DNA of 64,000 nucleotides from a bacterium (GCA_035945995.1 DASYZR010000097.1:54681-118680), one strand, 5' to 3'; shown: positions 44,456 through 54,190, numbered from the stretch's first letter. The notes: generated by a model from the sequence alone, not told the origin. Translations and numbers: made by a program.

Positions 44456-46834
44456 TCAGGGCGTTTCGGACGGTCCGTCTCGACGCGTGCGGTCGACGAC
44501 CCATGCGGCGAGGCCGCACAGCCCCGCAAGCAGCGCGATGGTGCGGCCGAGAGCCAGCATCCGGTCGCGATACTCGAATCGGACGACGTGCCGTCCCGCC
44601 GGGACCGCCACTGCCCGGACAAGATAGTTCGCGCGGTAGACCGGCGCGGGCCGCCCGTCAAGTTCCGCCTGCCACGCCGGATAGTAGATGTCGTTCAGCA
44701 CGAGGAATCCCGGACGCGGGAACTCGGCCGTGATCTCAACACGGGTATCCGTGTACGAGGTGATGCGGGCGCGCGCCGGAAGGCCCACCAGTGGGGGTAG
44801 GCCGGCGGCGCCCCCTCGTGCGGGCAGGCCGCCCCAGGCCGCGAACCCGGGGGGAAGCGCCGGCCGGCGCTCCAGCACGACGAAGGCGCGGGGGTCGTAG
44901 CCGGGGCGATTCAGTTCGTGCAGAATGGCGGACCGGCCGCGGATCACCCGGTAGCCGCCCGCCGCCAAGACCCGTGGAAACACGTGCGGCCGCCGGTAGA
45001 TGAGAATGTCTGGCGCCACCTGATCGAGCCGGGACGGATCCTCGAGGCGCGCCGTCTGGATGTCGGCCCCGCGTAGGATGACATATTTCACGTTCAGAAG
45101 ATCGAGGAGCGGCGAATCGAAGCCCGCGTGGATCGCCACCCCATGCGGTCCTTCCGGCCGTTCGGAGGCGTCGGGCGGGCGTCCCTGGAGGGCGTCGCTG
45201 TACTCCTGGTACCGCGCGAGCAGGAGGCTCGGCTCACCGCCGGTGTCCTGCACCCCGAAGATCGGGCCCCGATCGTAGAAGCCAGAGACCCGATACAGCG
45301 AGCGGTCCCGCCCGAGGTATCTCGTGATCGCGTCCGCCTGCGCAATCGGACGAGCGTCGGTGCCCGCGGCGATGAGGGGCGCCGCGGCGTACAGCGCGCC
45401 GGCCAAGAGAAACGCGATCGCGGCGGCGGCGAGCCAGGCGGGGGCCGTGCGGCGCGCCGCACGGCTCCGGATCAGAAATGCGCTGCCGGCCCAGGCGACG
45501 GCGACGAAGACGGCACTGTCGACGGCCGCGTGCCGGACCACCGGAAGGGACAGCAACGCCGGACCCATGCGCCACGGTGATAGGATCGTCGACGCGGCCA
45601 GCACGACGCCCGCGCCGACCGCGACGGCCAGGGCCCGCTCGACGTTGCGCCAGACCTCCGGGGAGTGCCCCGGCTCGAGATACCGCTCGAGCCCGACGGC
45701 GGCAAGGACCGACACGCTCATCGGAAGGAGAAGATTGATGTTCTCGATGTCCCGAAAGTTTCGCAGAAACGGGACGAGGGCGACCGCCCGGTAGAGGTAG
45801 CCGAACTTTCCGAGCGCGAGCCAGAGCACGGCGCCTGCGAACAGCGCAAAGAACCGCACGTGCCACCGGTCTCGCCGCGTCACGAGAGCCGCGATCGCCA
45901 GCACCACGGTAAAGAAGCCGGTATGAAGGCTGGCGGCGTGCGGATAGAACTCGCGGGCCCCGAGCTCCGCTTCTCCCCACCATCCGTGGATCTCGTCCCC
46001 GAAGAAGCGCGGCGCGAACAGCGACACGAGTCCGACCGGCGGAATCGACCCGAGCAGCGCAAAGCCGGTCCCCGTGCCCGGCCGGTTCGATACGGCGAAA
46101 TTCTCCAACGTGGGCAGCGCCTGGATCGACGCGAAGCCGGCCCCGAGGACGAACATCGCGGCGAGACACAGCGCCGCCCGCCGGAGGTGCGTGCCGCACA
46201 GGCGATCCCGCGCGAGCGCGGCGACCCGGAAGCCGGCGTAAGCCGCGACGGCCACGCTCAGGTAGGTGAAATTCTGGGTCTCTCCCGCGAGCAACGGGCA
46301 GGCGAGGACGACGCCGCCGAGCAGGGCCGCGCCCAGCCGCTGCCGGCCGCACGCGATCTCCTCGACCAGGTAGAACAGCAGCGGCACGCAGGCATACGTG
46401 GCGAGCCGCGGGATGTCGCCGGACAGGATGCGCCAGGCGGCGACGCCGGACAGCATGTACGCGGCGGCGCCCGCAAACCCGGCGGGGCGCGACAGCCGCA
46501 GACTGCCGAGGTACAGCAGCATGAAAGCTCCCGCGAGGACCAGATGCAGGACCACCATGGCGTCGAGCGCCGCGGTGACGGAGCCCAGGGTGAGGAGCGG
46601 GACCGTGAGCGGGTAGAAGACGTTCGAGGCGGGATCGGCAAGTCCGGGATTGCCGGCGACGGTGTACGGGTTCCAGAGGGGGAGCCGGCCCATCCGGATC
46701 TCGCGGGCGACGAACGCGTACAGCGAGTACTCGTGCGTCATCTCGCCGCGGCCGATGAGCTCGCCGCGCGACAGCGCCGGAAAGACCACCGCCAGCGCGA
46801 GCACCGCAAGGGCGAGGAGCTCAGGGAGGACCAT
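44456..46834 (-). CDS. Large YfhO-like membrane protein 1
   Basis: A 792-residue protein with about 12 membrane helices in the first ~500 residues and a soluble extracytoplasmic C-terminal domain ending in one more helix. N-terminal PLWNPYTVAGNPGL and C-terminal FLVLNDIYYPAWQAELDG with GRHVVRFEYRD are the signatures of YfhO-family proteins, GT-C-like enzymes linked to glycosylation of lipoteichoic acid or other surface polymers. The ATG is the only sensible one and leaves a 172-bp divergent region to the Nudix gene. It may add sugars from lipid-linked donors on the outer face. Confidence 0.8.
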   Translation of the reverse strand: MVLPELLALAVLALAVVFPALSRGELIGRGEMTHEYSLYAFVAREIRMGRLPLWNPYTVAGNPGLADPASNVFYPLTVPLLTLGSVTAALDAMVVLHLVLAGAFMLLYLGSLRLSRPAGFAGAAAYMLSGVAAWRILSGDIPRLATYACVPLLFYLVEEIACGRQRLGAALLGGVVLACPLLAGETQNFTYLSVAVAAYAGFRVAALARDRLCGTHLRRAALCLAAMFVLGAGFASIQALPTLENFAVSNRPGTGTGFALLGSIPPVGLVSLFAPRFFGDEIHGWWGEAELGAREFYPHAASLHTGFFTVVLAIAALVTRRDRWHVRFFALFAGAVLWLALGKFGYLYRAVALVPFLRNFRDIENINLLLPMSVSVLAAVGLERYLEPGHSPEVWRNVERALAVAVGAGVVLAASTILSPWRMGPALLSLPVVRHAAVDSAVFVAVAWAGSAFLIRSRAARRTAPAWLAAAAIAFLLAGALYAAAPLIAAGTDARPIAQADAITRYLGRDRSLYRVSGFYDRGPIFGVQDTGGEPSLLLARYQEYSDALQGRPPDASERPEGPHGVAIHAGFDSPLLDLLNVKYVILRGADIQTARLEDPSRLDQVAPDILIYRRPHVFPRVLAAGGYRVIRGRSAILHELNRPGYDPRAFVVLERRPALPPGFAAWGGLPARGGAAGLPPLVGLPARARITSYTDTRVEITAEFPRPGFLVLNDIYYPAWQAELDGRPAPVYRANYLVRAVAVPAGRHVVRFEYRDRMLALGRTIALLAGLCGLAAWVVDRTRRDGPSETP

Positions 46835-47006
46835 GCGCGCCGCCCACGCCGGGCGGCGCCCGCCGGTGCCTGCCCGGCGCCAGACGGGGTCCGCGCAAAC
46901 GGTGGCCGCAGTCTCGGTCAGGAGCCATCCCCCGTGGCCATGCCGGCGTTGATGCTACCATGGTCCTCGGGACACCGTCAAACGAACGTCAGCGGGGAGG
47001 ATCGGC

Positions 47007-47588
47007 ATGCCGGGTTCCGTGTTGCCGTGGGTGCGAGTTGGTCGGCCGGCGGTGCTGGTGGAGAAATTCGGGAAGTCAGTCGTCAGCCAAACGTTCCGCA
47101 ATCCACGCACCGGCATCGACGCCGAGTACATCCTCTTCGGTCATGCGGACTGGTCGACGGTGGTGCCGATCACGACGGACGGTTTCGTGATTGCCGTGGA
47201 GCAGTACAAGCAGGGGTGCGATCGGATCGTCCTGGAGCTGCCGGGAGGAGTGGCGGAGGCCGGTGACGAGGACGCCGACGCCGCCGCGGCCCGGGAATTG
47301 CTGGAAGAGACGGGATATCGGCCGCAACAGGTGACGTCGCTCGGTCCCGCCTTGTTCATGAACACCCGGAACTCATGGACGAAATGCCACCCGTTTCTGG
47401 CGACCGGCTGCCGGCCGGTGCAGCCGCCGTCCTTCGACGAGCACGAAGACCTGCTGACGCGGATGTTCGCCCTGGACGAATGGGTCCGGCTGTGCGTGGA
47501 GGAGCTGGTCTCTCCCTCCACAATCGCGACCACGTTCCGCGCGCTCCCGCACCTCGGCTACCGGTTCGTGAAAGGCGGGGCCGGGTAG
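47007..47588 (+). CDS. Nudix hydrolase
   Basis: A 193-residue ADP-ribose-pyrophosphatase-like Nudix protein. The Nudix box is present with catalytic RELLEETGY, and one extra residue lies before its first Glu (GGVAEAGDE). N-terminal VPITTDGFVIAVEQYKQG is typical of NudF. It may hydrolyse ADP-ribose or NDP-sugars. ATG 47007. It lies 172 bp from the divergent YfhO-like gene and leads an operon with an epimerase and GmhA. Confidence 0.82.
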   Translation: MPGSVLPWVRVGRPAVLVEKFGKSVVSQTFRNPRTGIDAEYILFGHADWSTVVPITTDGFVIAVEQYKQGCDRIVLELPGGVAEAGDEDADAAAARELLEETGYRPQQVTSLGPALFMNTRNSWTKCHPFLATGCRPVQPPSFDEHEDLLTRMFALDEWVRLCVEELVSPSTIATTFRALPHLGYRFVKGGAG

Positions 47589-47651
47589 AATGGGGGGTGC
47601 GGCGCCGTCGGAGGAAGAACGTCGAATCGCACGGAAGCCGTTCTCTCCGTA

Positions 47652-48590
47652 ATGGAGCCACGGGTGCTCGTGACCGGCGGCGCGGGGTATCTGGGGTCTG
47701 TGCTCTGCGAGCATCTCCTCGACGCCGGGTACTACGTGACGGCGCTCGACAACTTGACGCATCATCAGCGGTCGCTGTTCCACCTGTGCGCGAGCCCGGC
47801 ATTCGCGTTCGAATTCGGCGACGCAAGAGACGAAGGTCTCGTCCTCCGCCTGCTGACGAAGGCGGACGTGGTCATTCCCCTGGCGGCCGTGGTCGGAGCG
47901 CCAGCGTGTGACCGAGATCCCTGGCTCGCCCGCGCGCTCAACGTGGACGCGGTGTGCCTGCTCAATCGACTCCGCAGCCCGAACCAGCTCGTCGTGTTCC
48001 CGACGACCAACAGCGGCTACGGAATGAAACCCGGCGCGGCATACTGCACCGAGGATACCCCGCTTGAGCCGGTCTCGCTGTACGGTCAGACCAAGGCGCA
48101 GGCCGAGACCGAGTTGTTGGGTTCACCGAATACGATCTCCCTGCGGCTGGCCACGGTGTTCGGCATGTCGCCGCGGATGCGCGTCGATCTCCTCGTCAAT
48201 CATTTCGTCTACGCGGCCGTGAAGGATGGATATTTGGTGATTTTTGAGAAGGACTTTCGCCGCAACTTCGTCCACATTCGCGACGTGGCCGACTGCATGA
48301 TTCACGCAATCAGGCACGCGGACGCGATGGCGGGCCGGTGCTATAACGTCGGCTTGGACTCGGCAAACTTGACCAAAGAGCAGCTGGCACTCAAGGTGAA
48401 GGAGCAAGTGCCCGACTTCCGCATCGAGTTTGCGTCGGTGGGCCGTGATCCCGATCGGCGCGACTACATCGTCTCCAACCAGCGTCTCCGCGAGGCCGGA
48501 TTTGAAGCGCGGCGCTCACTGGAAGAGGGGATCGCGGAGTTGCGAAAAGGGTATCGGATGCTGGCGCGGGGTCCGTTCGAGAATGTGTGA
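47652..48590 (+). CDS. NAD-dependent epimerase
   Basis: A 312-residue extended SDR: VLVTGGAGYLGSVL, VIPLAAVVGAPAC, FPTTNSGYG and the active-site pair in LYGQTKAQAE. Loss of the usual HLAA (here PLAAVVGAP) is shared by a subgroup found with heptose enzymes. GmhA follows with a 4-nt overlap, and both are coupled to the Nudix gene (63 nt upstream). Substrate is probably an activated heptose or other NDP-sugar, unproven. ATG 47652. Confidence 0.8.
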   Translation: MEPRVLVTGGAGYLGSVLCEHLLDAGYYVTALDNLTHHQRSLFHLCASPAFAFEFGDARDEGLVLRLLTKADVVIPLAAVVGAPACDRDPWLARALNVDAVCLLNRLRSPNQLVVFPTTNSGYGMKPGAAYCTEDTPLEPVSLYGQTKAQAETELLGSPNTISLRLATVFGMSPRMRVDLLVNHFVYAAVKDGYLVIFEKDFRRNFVHIRDVADCMIHAIRHADAMAGRCYNVGLDSANLTKEQLALKVKEQVPDFRIEFASVGRDPDRRDYIVSNQRLREAGFEARRSLEEGIAELRKGYRMLARGPFENV

Positions 48591-49204
48591 CACGCGTGGG
48601 CGTTGACCGGTCGGAGCGGGTGCGCGCGCATCTCGCGGAGAGCGCGGAGCTGAAACGCGAGGTCGCGGCGGGCCTGACGGCTGCCATCGTGTCGGCGGCC
48701 GACCTAATCGCGGCGACGTTCCGGGCGGGTGGAAAAGTATTGCTGTGCGGAAACGGCGGGAGCGCCGCCGACTGTCAGCATCTCGCGGCGGAGTTCGTCA
48801 ACCGCCTCACCGCGGACTTCCCCCGGCCCGGCCTGCCGGCCGCCGCCCTCACGACGGACTCGTCCGTGCTCACGGCGGTGGCCAACGACACCGGCCTCGA
48901 CGAGGTGTTCGCGCGGCAGGTGCAGGCGTTTGGAAAGCCGGGCGACGTCTTGATCGCGATCAGCACCAGCGGCGAATCGTCGAACATCGTCAGGGCCGTC
49001 GAGGCCGCCCATGCCGCGGGTATGCAAACTATCGCACTGACCGGACGGCGGGGCCGCCTCGCCCGGATGGCCACGGTCGGCGTCGCCGTTCCGAGCGACC
49101 GGGTACAGTACATTCAAGAAGCTCATCTCGCGATCGAGCACATCGTGTGCGACCTGGTGGAGCGCGCGCTCTTCGGCAACGGGGAGACGGCGGAGGGCGA
49201 CTGA
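48587..49204 (+). CDS. gmhA: Sedoheptulose-7-phosphate isomerase
   Basis: A 205-residue SIS-domain isomerase. LLCGNGGSAADCQHLAAEF, ISTSGESSNIVRA and the C-terminal QEAHLAIEHIVCDLVE carry the residues that bind sugar phosphate and metal. GmhA converts sedoheptulose-7-phosphate to D-glycero-D-manno-heptose-7-phosphate, the first step for activated heptose. GTG 48587 overlaps the epimerase stop (GTGA). The next enzymes, an HddA-like kinase (52078) and an HddC-like transferase (40953), are present, but no GmhB-like phosphatase was seen. Confidence 0.9.
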   Translation: MTRVGVDRSERVRAHLAESAELKREVAAGLTAAIVSAADLIAATFRAGGKVLLCGNGGSAADCQHLAAEFVNRLTADFPRPGLPAAALTTDSSVLTAVANDTGLDEVFARQVQAFGKPGDVLIAISTSGESSNIVRAVEAAHAAGMQTIALTGRRGRLARMATVGVAVPSDRVQYIQEAHLAIEHIVCDLVERALFGNGETAEGD

Positions 49205-49210
49205 CGCGGC

Positions 49211-49229
49211 CGGCGGCATGACGCCGCCG
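49211..49229. terminator. Possible bidirectional hairpin terminator
   Basis: CGGCGGC at 49211-49217 pairs perfectly with GCCGCCG at 49223-49229 across a 5-nt loop. It lies between the converging gmhA and YfhO-like genes, the place where a shared terminator is expected. There is no T-run, so intrinsic termination is uncertain. Confidence 0.3.
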
Positions 49230-49265
49230 TTCGGTCGGGGATCGCCGAAGTCGTTTATCCTCCGT

Positions 49266-51707
49266 TCATGGGTGGATCAACAGGCGAGCCGCGACGGCAA
49301 GGACGGCAAGCATCGCAGAGATCGACACGACCTGCGCGACGGCGAGCGCGCCTGAGACCGTGCCGGATCTGTACGCGAACTGTACGATCGCCGTGCCCCC
49401 CGGGACCCGAACGGCTTTGAAGCCGAAGTTGGCGCGCAGGATCGGGGCCGCGATACCGTTGACCTGAGCGTACCAGAACGGGTGCCAGGCGTCTGCGAAG
49501 TACAACCAGGACGGCCCCGCGCCACGGGGCAGCGCGGTACGCACCACCACGGTGTTTGCCGTGGCGCGCAGCACGCGGACCCGGCCACCGACCCGCGTGT
49601 TCGCGCCGGGCCGTACGCCGGCTTGATCGTCTGCGACTTCCGCCGGTTCGGCCCCACGGTTCTGTCCGAGGTACGACGCGTAGTCTCGCCCTGAAGCCAG
49701 CAGGAGGTCGCCGGTGTACCGGGGATCGTACATGAACCGTGCCATCTCGCGTTCCTCGCGGATCACGGTTACCGTGGAGAAAAGTTGCAGCTTTGGAAAC
49801 TCACAGCCGATGGCCTTCTCGACGCGCTTGTCGCCGATAGGAAAGGAAATGAGGCGGGGCACATAGCCATCCGGCAAGGTGTTCAGATCGTGCAGCGGCA
49901 TGCCGGTCGCCGCACGGTAGAACGTGTCCACGCCAGGGAACCAATAGTCCACGCGGAAGACGCTGCGGCACGGATCGACGCCGACGAACGGTTCGATCGT
50001 ATTGTAGAGTGTCCCTCTCTCCGTATTCCAAAAGTCGTAGTAACAGTGCATCTCTTCCAGTCTGGCGCATTGATTGTACCAGTTCGGCCTGATGGGCTCG
50101 CTGAGGCTTGACGCCACCACGCGAAAGGCCGCGCTGCTCATCGGGTCCCGGGTGCGCTCCATGGCGAACGGTTTCTCTGCGAAGGCAAATAGGCTGCGGT
50201 AGCTCGCGTCGATGGGCACCATGTGCTGCTGAAACTGGGACATGCGGTAGCTGTACACGTCCACACCCTGGATCACCAGCAGCAGGATCCCCATCACTGT
50301 CGCGGTCGTCCGCGTCCGCAGCGGAGCGAGCAGCACGGCGATGGTGGTCACATACACCAGTGCGACAAAGGCCATACGATTCAGAAGCCTCTGCAACTGA
50401 GCAAACCCGCTGGTGGCGTCGGTCAGCTCCGCGAACACCTGTTGATGCCCGCTCCGCATCAGGTTGATTGCCCCGAACGCGGGCAACACCAGCGCGGGAA
50501 GCAGCATCACGCCCAGGATCGCCGCGAGGATCAGATATGCTCTGTGCGCGTGGTCCTGCCGGGCCTCGATGAGCGCCTCGAGGCCGAACCCGGAGAGCAC
50601 CACCAGCATCACCTTGATGAGCGGGAGCACCAGTCCAATGTGGCGATAGTAGGCTACCCCGGGGATCTCGGCCACGAGCGGGGCGACGAATGAATCCTTC
50701 CCGAGGGACAGCAGGGTGAAGAACGCGGCCGTCAAGAAGAACGGCGTCATGCGCCGTTCCGGCGCCCAGAGCAGCCCGAACACCACTAACCCAAAACCGA
50801 GCACACCGAAGTAGGCGTTGGCATCGAGGTCCCACGATACACCCGTAATGAGCTCCGCGAACTTCGAGAGCCCGATCCCCTCGGCGTAGGTGAGGAAACT
50901 CTCGGGGCTTACGACGGCGCCGTTCGTCCGTCCGGCGTCGTAGTTGATGTGGTTGACTCCGTATGCGAGCAGCACCAGATACACCGCGGCGGTGAGGGCG
51001 CACGCGGCCAGCACAGCCACCTCGCGCGCCCCCGCGCGGCGCAAGGCCAATCGGATGTCGAAGCCGTGCGTCCACCACGCTCCCGCGACAAGCAGAGCGT
51101 ACGTAAGCGCGTGCACCACCGGGAAGTACGGAAGGTTGCCGAATTCGGAGACGAGAAGCGCGAGTCCACCGGCGAGTACGCGCCAGAGCTGGTTGCGGGC
51201 AAAGCCGGTAAGGACGAGGTAGGCGCTGAGCGGAACAAAGTAGTAGAGATGGAAATTGAACCACGGTTGCGCAAACCAGAGGATGGACCCGGTCATCGTG
51301 ATGCAGACGAAGACGAGCGTCAACCGGCGCTTAAACAGCGTGCGCGCGAGCAAATATGTCCCGGTGAGCAGGACGACTTCGTCCAGAAACATGCCGAGGT
51401 AGAAGTACTGCAACAAGTCGCCCCGGCCCAGCAGTCGGGCCACCGCGAGCATGGTGGCAAGCGACGGCCCGATCGTGAAGGCAAAGTACCAGTTGATGTC
51501 GACACCGTAATTGATGTAGGGATACCACAGCGGGACCGCATGATGCGTGAGCGCTTCGTTGAAGATGAAATGGGCGATGTTGGTGACCTGGAACCCGTCG
51601 TGAATGGGAATCCAATTTCGCGACAGGATCACCGTATAAAACAGTACCGACGGAAGCAGCGCGAGGAAGAACGGCGACCACAGGATCCGCCGCGGTACTA
51701 AGCGCAA
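49266..51707 (-). CDS. Large YfhO-like membrane protein 2
   Basis: An 813-residue polytopic protein with about 12 helices in residues 1-510, an extracytoplasmic domain, and a last helix at the C terminus. HFIFNEALTHHAVPLWYPYINYG corresponds to the PLWNPY region of the first copy, and WLYFADAWHPFWYAQVNG to its YYPAWQAELDG. It is less GC-rich than the flanking genes and only distantly similar to the protein at 44456. A GT-C-like surface-glycan transferase or modifier is likely. The ATG at 51707 is followed by a 370-bp divergent gap. Confidence 0.75.
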   Translation of the reverse strand: MRLVPRRILWSPFFLALLPSVLFYTVILSRNWIPIHDGFQVTNIAHFIFNEALTHHAVPLWYPYINYGVDINWYFAFTIGPSLATMLAVARLLGRGDLLQYFYLGMFLDEVVLLTGTYLLARTLFKRRLTLVFVCITMTGSILWFAQPWFNFHLYYFVPLSAYLVLTGFARNQLWRVLAGGLALLVSEFGNLPYFPVVHALTYALLVAGAWWTHGFDIRLALRRAGAREVAVLAACALTAAVYLVLLAYGVNHINYDAGRTNGAVVSPESFLTYAEGIGLSKFAELITGVSWDLDANAYFGVLGFGLVVFGLLWAPERRMTPFFLTAAFFTLLSLGKDSFVAPLVAEIPGVAYYRHIGLVLPLIKVMLVVLSGFGLEALIEARQDHAHRAYLILAAILGVMLLPALVLPAFGAINLMRSGHQQVFAELTDATSGFAQLQRLLNRMAFVALVYVTTIAVLLAPLRTRTTATVMGILLLVIQGVDVYSYRMSQFQQHMVPIDASYRSLFAFAEKPFAMERTRDPMSSAAFRVVASSLSEPIRPNWYNQCARLEEMHCYYDFWNTERGTLYNTIEPFVGVDPCRSVFRVDYWFPGVDTFYRAATGMPLHDLNTLPDGYVPRLISFPIGDKRVEKAIGCEFPKLQLFSTVTVIREEREMARFMYDPRYTGDLLLASGRDYASYLGQNRGAEPAEVADDQAGVRPGANTRVGGRVRVLRATANTVVVRTALPRGAGPSWLYFADAWHPFWYAQVNGIAAPILRANFGFKAVRVPGGTAIVQFAYRSGTVSGALAVAQVVSISAMLAVLAVAARLLIHP

Positions 51708-52077
51708 TGGCGCGTCAGCCTCCTTCCCTTCGACTCAATCTCAAATCCGCCATCCCATCCACCAAGGCTGGGGCCCACCCGAGGTTCGGCCCCGCCGTTT
51801 CTGCTCCTGCGCTGGTCTCGTGCATCGGCGGGTACCGCCGGAAGCGACGATCCTACCCCGAGACTACCCGAGGCGGGTAGTGGTGGGCGGTCGATTATCC
51901 ATGTATCGTAACGCATTGCCGGCACGGGGTCGACGCAGCCGGCCGATAGGTTCGCCGGGCCGGCGCCATTCTGGACGTGGTCGCGACGTGGGAAAGATGT
52001 TAGTCTGGCGGCGGGGCTTGCTTGCACAAACGGTCGCGCAGGGCTGGAGCAGGGGCTGAGGCGGGAGTGACGTCTAG
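51708..52077. promoter_or_regulatory. Divergent intergenic region with a 7-bp inverted repeat
   Basis: A 370-bp gap between divergently transcribed genes; no open frame with recognisable product. ACTACCC (51863-51869) and GGGTAGT (51875-51881) form a perfect inverted repeat with a 5-nt loop, preceded by a similar CTACCCC. It could be an operator or hairpin. Promoters for both sides probably lie here, but no convincing -35/-10 pair was found. Confidence 0.3.
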
Positions 52078-53160
52078 GTGATTGTCACGCGGACCCCTTT
52101 TCGGGTCTCGTTCTTCGGTGGGGGGACCGACTACCCCGCGTGGTACCGCGAGCACGGCGGCGCGGTGCTTGCGACGACAATCGACAAGTACAGTTATCTT
52201 ACATGCCGGTACCTGCCGCCATTTTTCGAGCATCGCATCCGCATCATGTACTCGAAGATCGAAATGTGCCAGCATCTGGACGAGATCCAGCATCCGGCCG
52301 TGCGCGAGGTGCTGCGCCACGTCGGGATTGAGCGCGGGGTCGAGATCCACCACGATGGCGATCTGCCGGCACGCAGCGGCATGGGCTCGAGTTCGGCCTT
52401 TACGGTCGGTCTGCTCCATGCGCTCTACGCGCTGAAGGGGCAGATGCCGAGCAAGCAACAACTGGCGCTGGAAAGCGTGTTCATCGAGCAGGAGCGCCTC
52501 AAGGAGGCGGTCGGGTCTCAGGATCAGGTCTTGGCCGCCTATGGTGGGCTCAACCATATTGTTTTCTCACGAGACGGAAAGATCTCGGTGAACCCGGTGA
52601 CGCTCCACGCCGACCTCATCGACGAGCTGAACAGCCACCTCATGCTGTTCTATACAGGCATCAGCCGTACGGCGTCGGACATCGCCGAAAGCTATATTCA
52701 ACGCACGAGCACCAACGGCCATCACATGCAGGCGATCGGGGAGATGGTCGAGGAAGGGCTCGCGATTCTCAACGAGGGGAAAGATCTCGCCCGCTTTGGA
52801 CGGCTGCTGCACGATGCGTGGGAAGCCAAGCGCAGTCTCGGCGCGCGGGTCTCGAACCGCGAGATCGATGGTCTCTACGATCAGGCCAGGGCGGCCGGAG
52901 CCATCGGCGGCAAGTTGACCGGCGCCGGCGGCGGCGGCTTCATGCTGCTCTTCGTTGAGCCCCACAACCGCCAGCGGGTGCGCGAGCAGCTCAGCGGCCT
53001 GCTGCACGTGCCGTTCGGGTTCTCCTTCGGCGGCAGCCAGGTCGTCTTCTTCGATCCAGAGCAGGACTATTCGGCGGAAGAGCGAGACCGAGCCGCCCGC
53101 GTCCTCCGGCCGTTTCGCGAGTCCACGGCCGTAGACCGTCCACCCGGTGGCACCCAATAA
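52078..53160 (+). CDS. hddA: D-glycero-D-manno-heptose-7-phosphate kinase-like (GHMP)
   Basis: A 360-residue GHMP kinase. TPFRVSFFGGGTDYP, the ATP loop PARSGMGSSSAFTVG and KLTGAGGGGFML are the three family motifs, in the HddA version. HddA phosphorylates heptose-7-phosphate at C1 to the alpha-1,7-bisphosphate on the way to GDP-heptose. GTG 52078 is adopted because the conserved VTRTPFRVSF starts at once, with GCGGGAG upstream. It is the first gene of block G; GmhA lies 3 kb upstream behind a reverse-strand gene. Confidence 0.86.
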   Translation: MIVTRTPFRVSFFGGGTDYPAWYREHGGAVLATTIDKYSYLTCRYLPPFFEHRIRIMYSKIEMCQHLDEIQHPAVREVLRHVGIERGVEIHHDGDLPARSGMGSSSAFTVGLLHALYALKGQMPSKQQLALESVFIEQERLKEAVGSQDQVLAAYGGLNHIVFSRDGKISVNPVTLHADLIDELNSHLMLFYTGISRTASDIAESYIQRTSTNGHHMQAIGEMVEEGLAILNEGKDLARFGRLLHDAWEAKRSLGARVSNREIDGLYDQARAAGAIGGKLTGAGGGGFMLLFVEPHNRQRVREQLSGLLHVPFGFSFGGSQVVFFDPEQDYSAEERDRAARVLRPFRESTAVDRPPGGTQ

Positions 53161-53188
53161 TGGTCGTCGGCGCGGGGCACCGGGCGGC

Positions 53189-54190
53189 ATGACGCCACCG
53201 TTGCACCGCGTCCTGATCACCGGGGTGGCCGGGTCGGGCGGCAGCTATCTCGCCGAGTACATCCTGGAGCACCATCCCGAGGTCGAGGTCCACGGCATCG
53301 CGCGCTGGCACAGCGCCGCCCGGGACCGGGACCTCTTCGGCGGCCGGGTTACGGTGCACGAGTGCGACCTGCTCGACTTCGGCTCGGTGCTGGCCGCGCT
53401 GGGGCGGGCGAGGCCGGACGGGGTGTTTCATCTCGCCGCGTACGCCAACGTGCGCGCGTCGTTCGAGACCCCCGGCGTCGTGCTGCAGAACAACATCCTC
53501 GCCACCAGCAACCTGTTCGAGGCGATCCGGTACCTCCGGCTCGATCCGCTGGTCCAGCTCTGCAGCACGTCCGAGGTCTACGGGCAGGTCGATCCGGCGG
53601 ACGTGCCGATCCGCGAGGACGCGCCGCTGCGGCCGGTCAGCCCGTACGCGGTGTCCAAGGCCGCGCAGGACCTGCTCGGCTGGAGTTACTTCGCGGCGTA
53701 CGGCATGCGCATCGTCCGCACGCGGATGTTCACCTACCTCAACCCGCGGCGGACGGATCTCTTCGCCACGGCGTTTGCGCGGCAGATCGCCTGGATCGAG
53801 GAAGGCCTGGCGACGGAGCTCGTCCACGGCAACCTCGACTCCGTCCGCACCTTCCTGGACGTGCGCGACGCGATGCGGGCCTACTGGGAGGCGCTGCGGT
53901 TCTGCCGGCCCGGCGACGTCTACAACATCGGCGGCACGACGACGATGACCGTGGGCGAGTGCCTGGCGCGACTGGTCGCGCTGGCCCGCGTGCCGATTCC
54001 GACCCGGCTGGATCCCGCGCTCGTCCGGCCGAAAGACGTGACCCTGCAGATCCCGTGCATCGACAAATTCATCCAGGCCACCGGGTGGGCCCCGCGCATC
54101 GGCTTCGAGGAGAGTCTGCGGCACCTGCTCGATCACTGGCGGCGTGAGGCACGGCGGCAGCGGGCGGACGCCACCGTTCCGTCTCCGTGA
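53189..54190 (+). CDS. GDP-sugar 4,6-dehydratase (Gmd/DmhA-like)
   Basis: A 333-residue extended SDR. ITGVAGSGGSYLAEYIL, VFHLAAYANVRASFE, CSTSEVYG and PYAVSKAAQD (Tyr-x3-Lys) match GDP-mannose 4,6-dehydratases and the heptose version DmhA. The product is a GDP-4-keto-6-deoxy sugar. ATG 53189 starts just before the cofactor strand. Right after an HddA kinase, GDP-heptose is the most likely substrate. Its keto product would feed the ColD-like protein at 56917. Confidence 0.82.
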   Translation: MTPPLHRVLITGVAGSGGSYLAEYILEHHPEVEVHGIARWHSAARDRDLFGGRVTVHECDLLDFGSVLAALGRARPDGVFHLAAYANVRASFETPGVVLQNNILATSNLFEAIRYLRLDPLVQLCSTSEVYGQVDPADVPIREDAPLRPVSPYAVSKAAQDLLGWSYFAAYGMRIVRTRMFTYLNPRRTDLFATAFARQIAWIEEGLATELVHGNLDSVRTFLDVRDAMRAYWEALRFCRPGDVYNIGGTTTMTVGECLARLVALARVPIPTRLDPALVRPKDVTLQIPCIDKFIQATGWAPRIGFEESLRHLLDHWRREARRQRADATVPSP

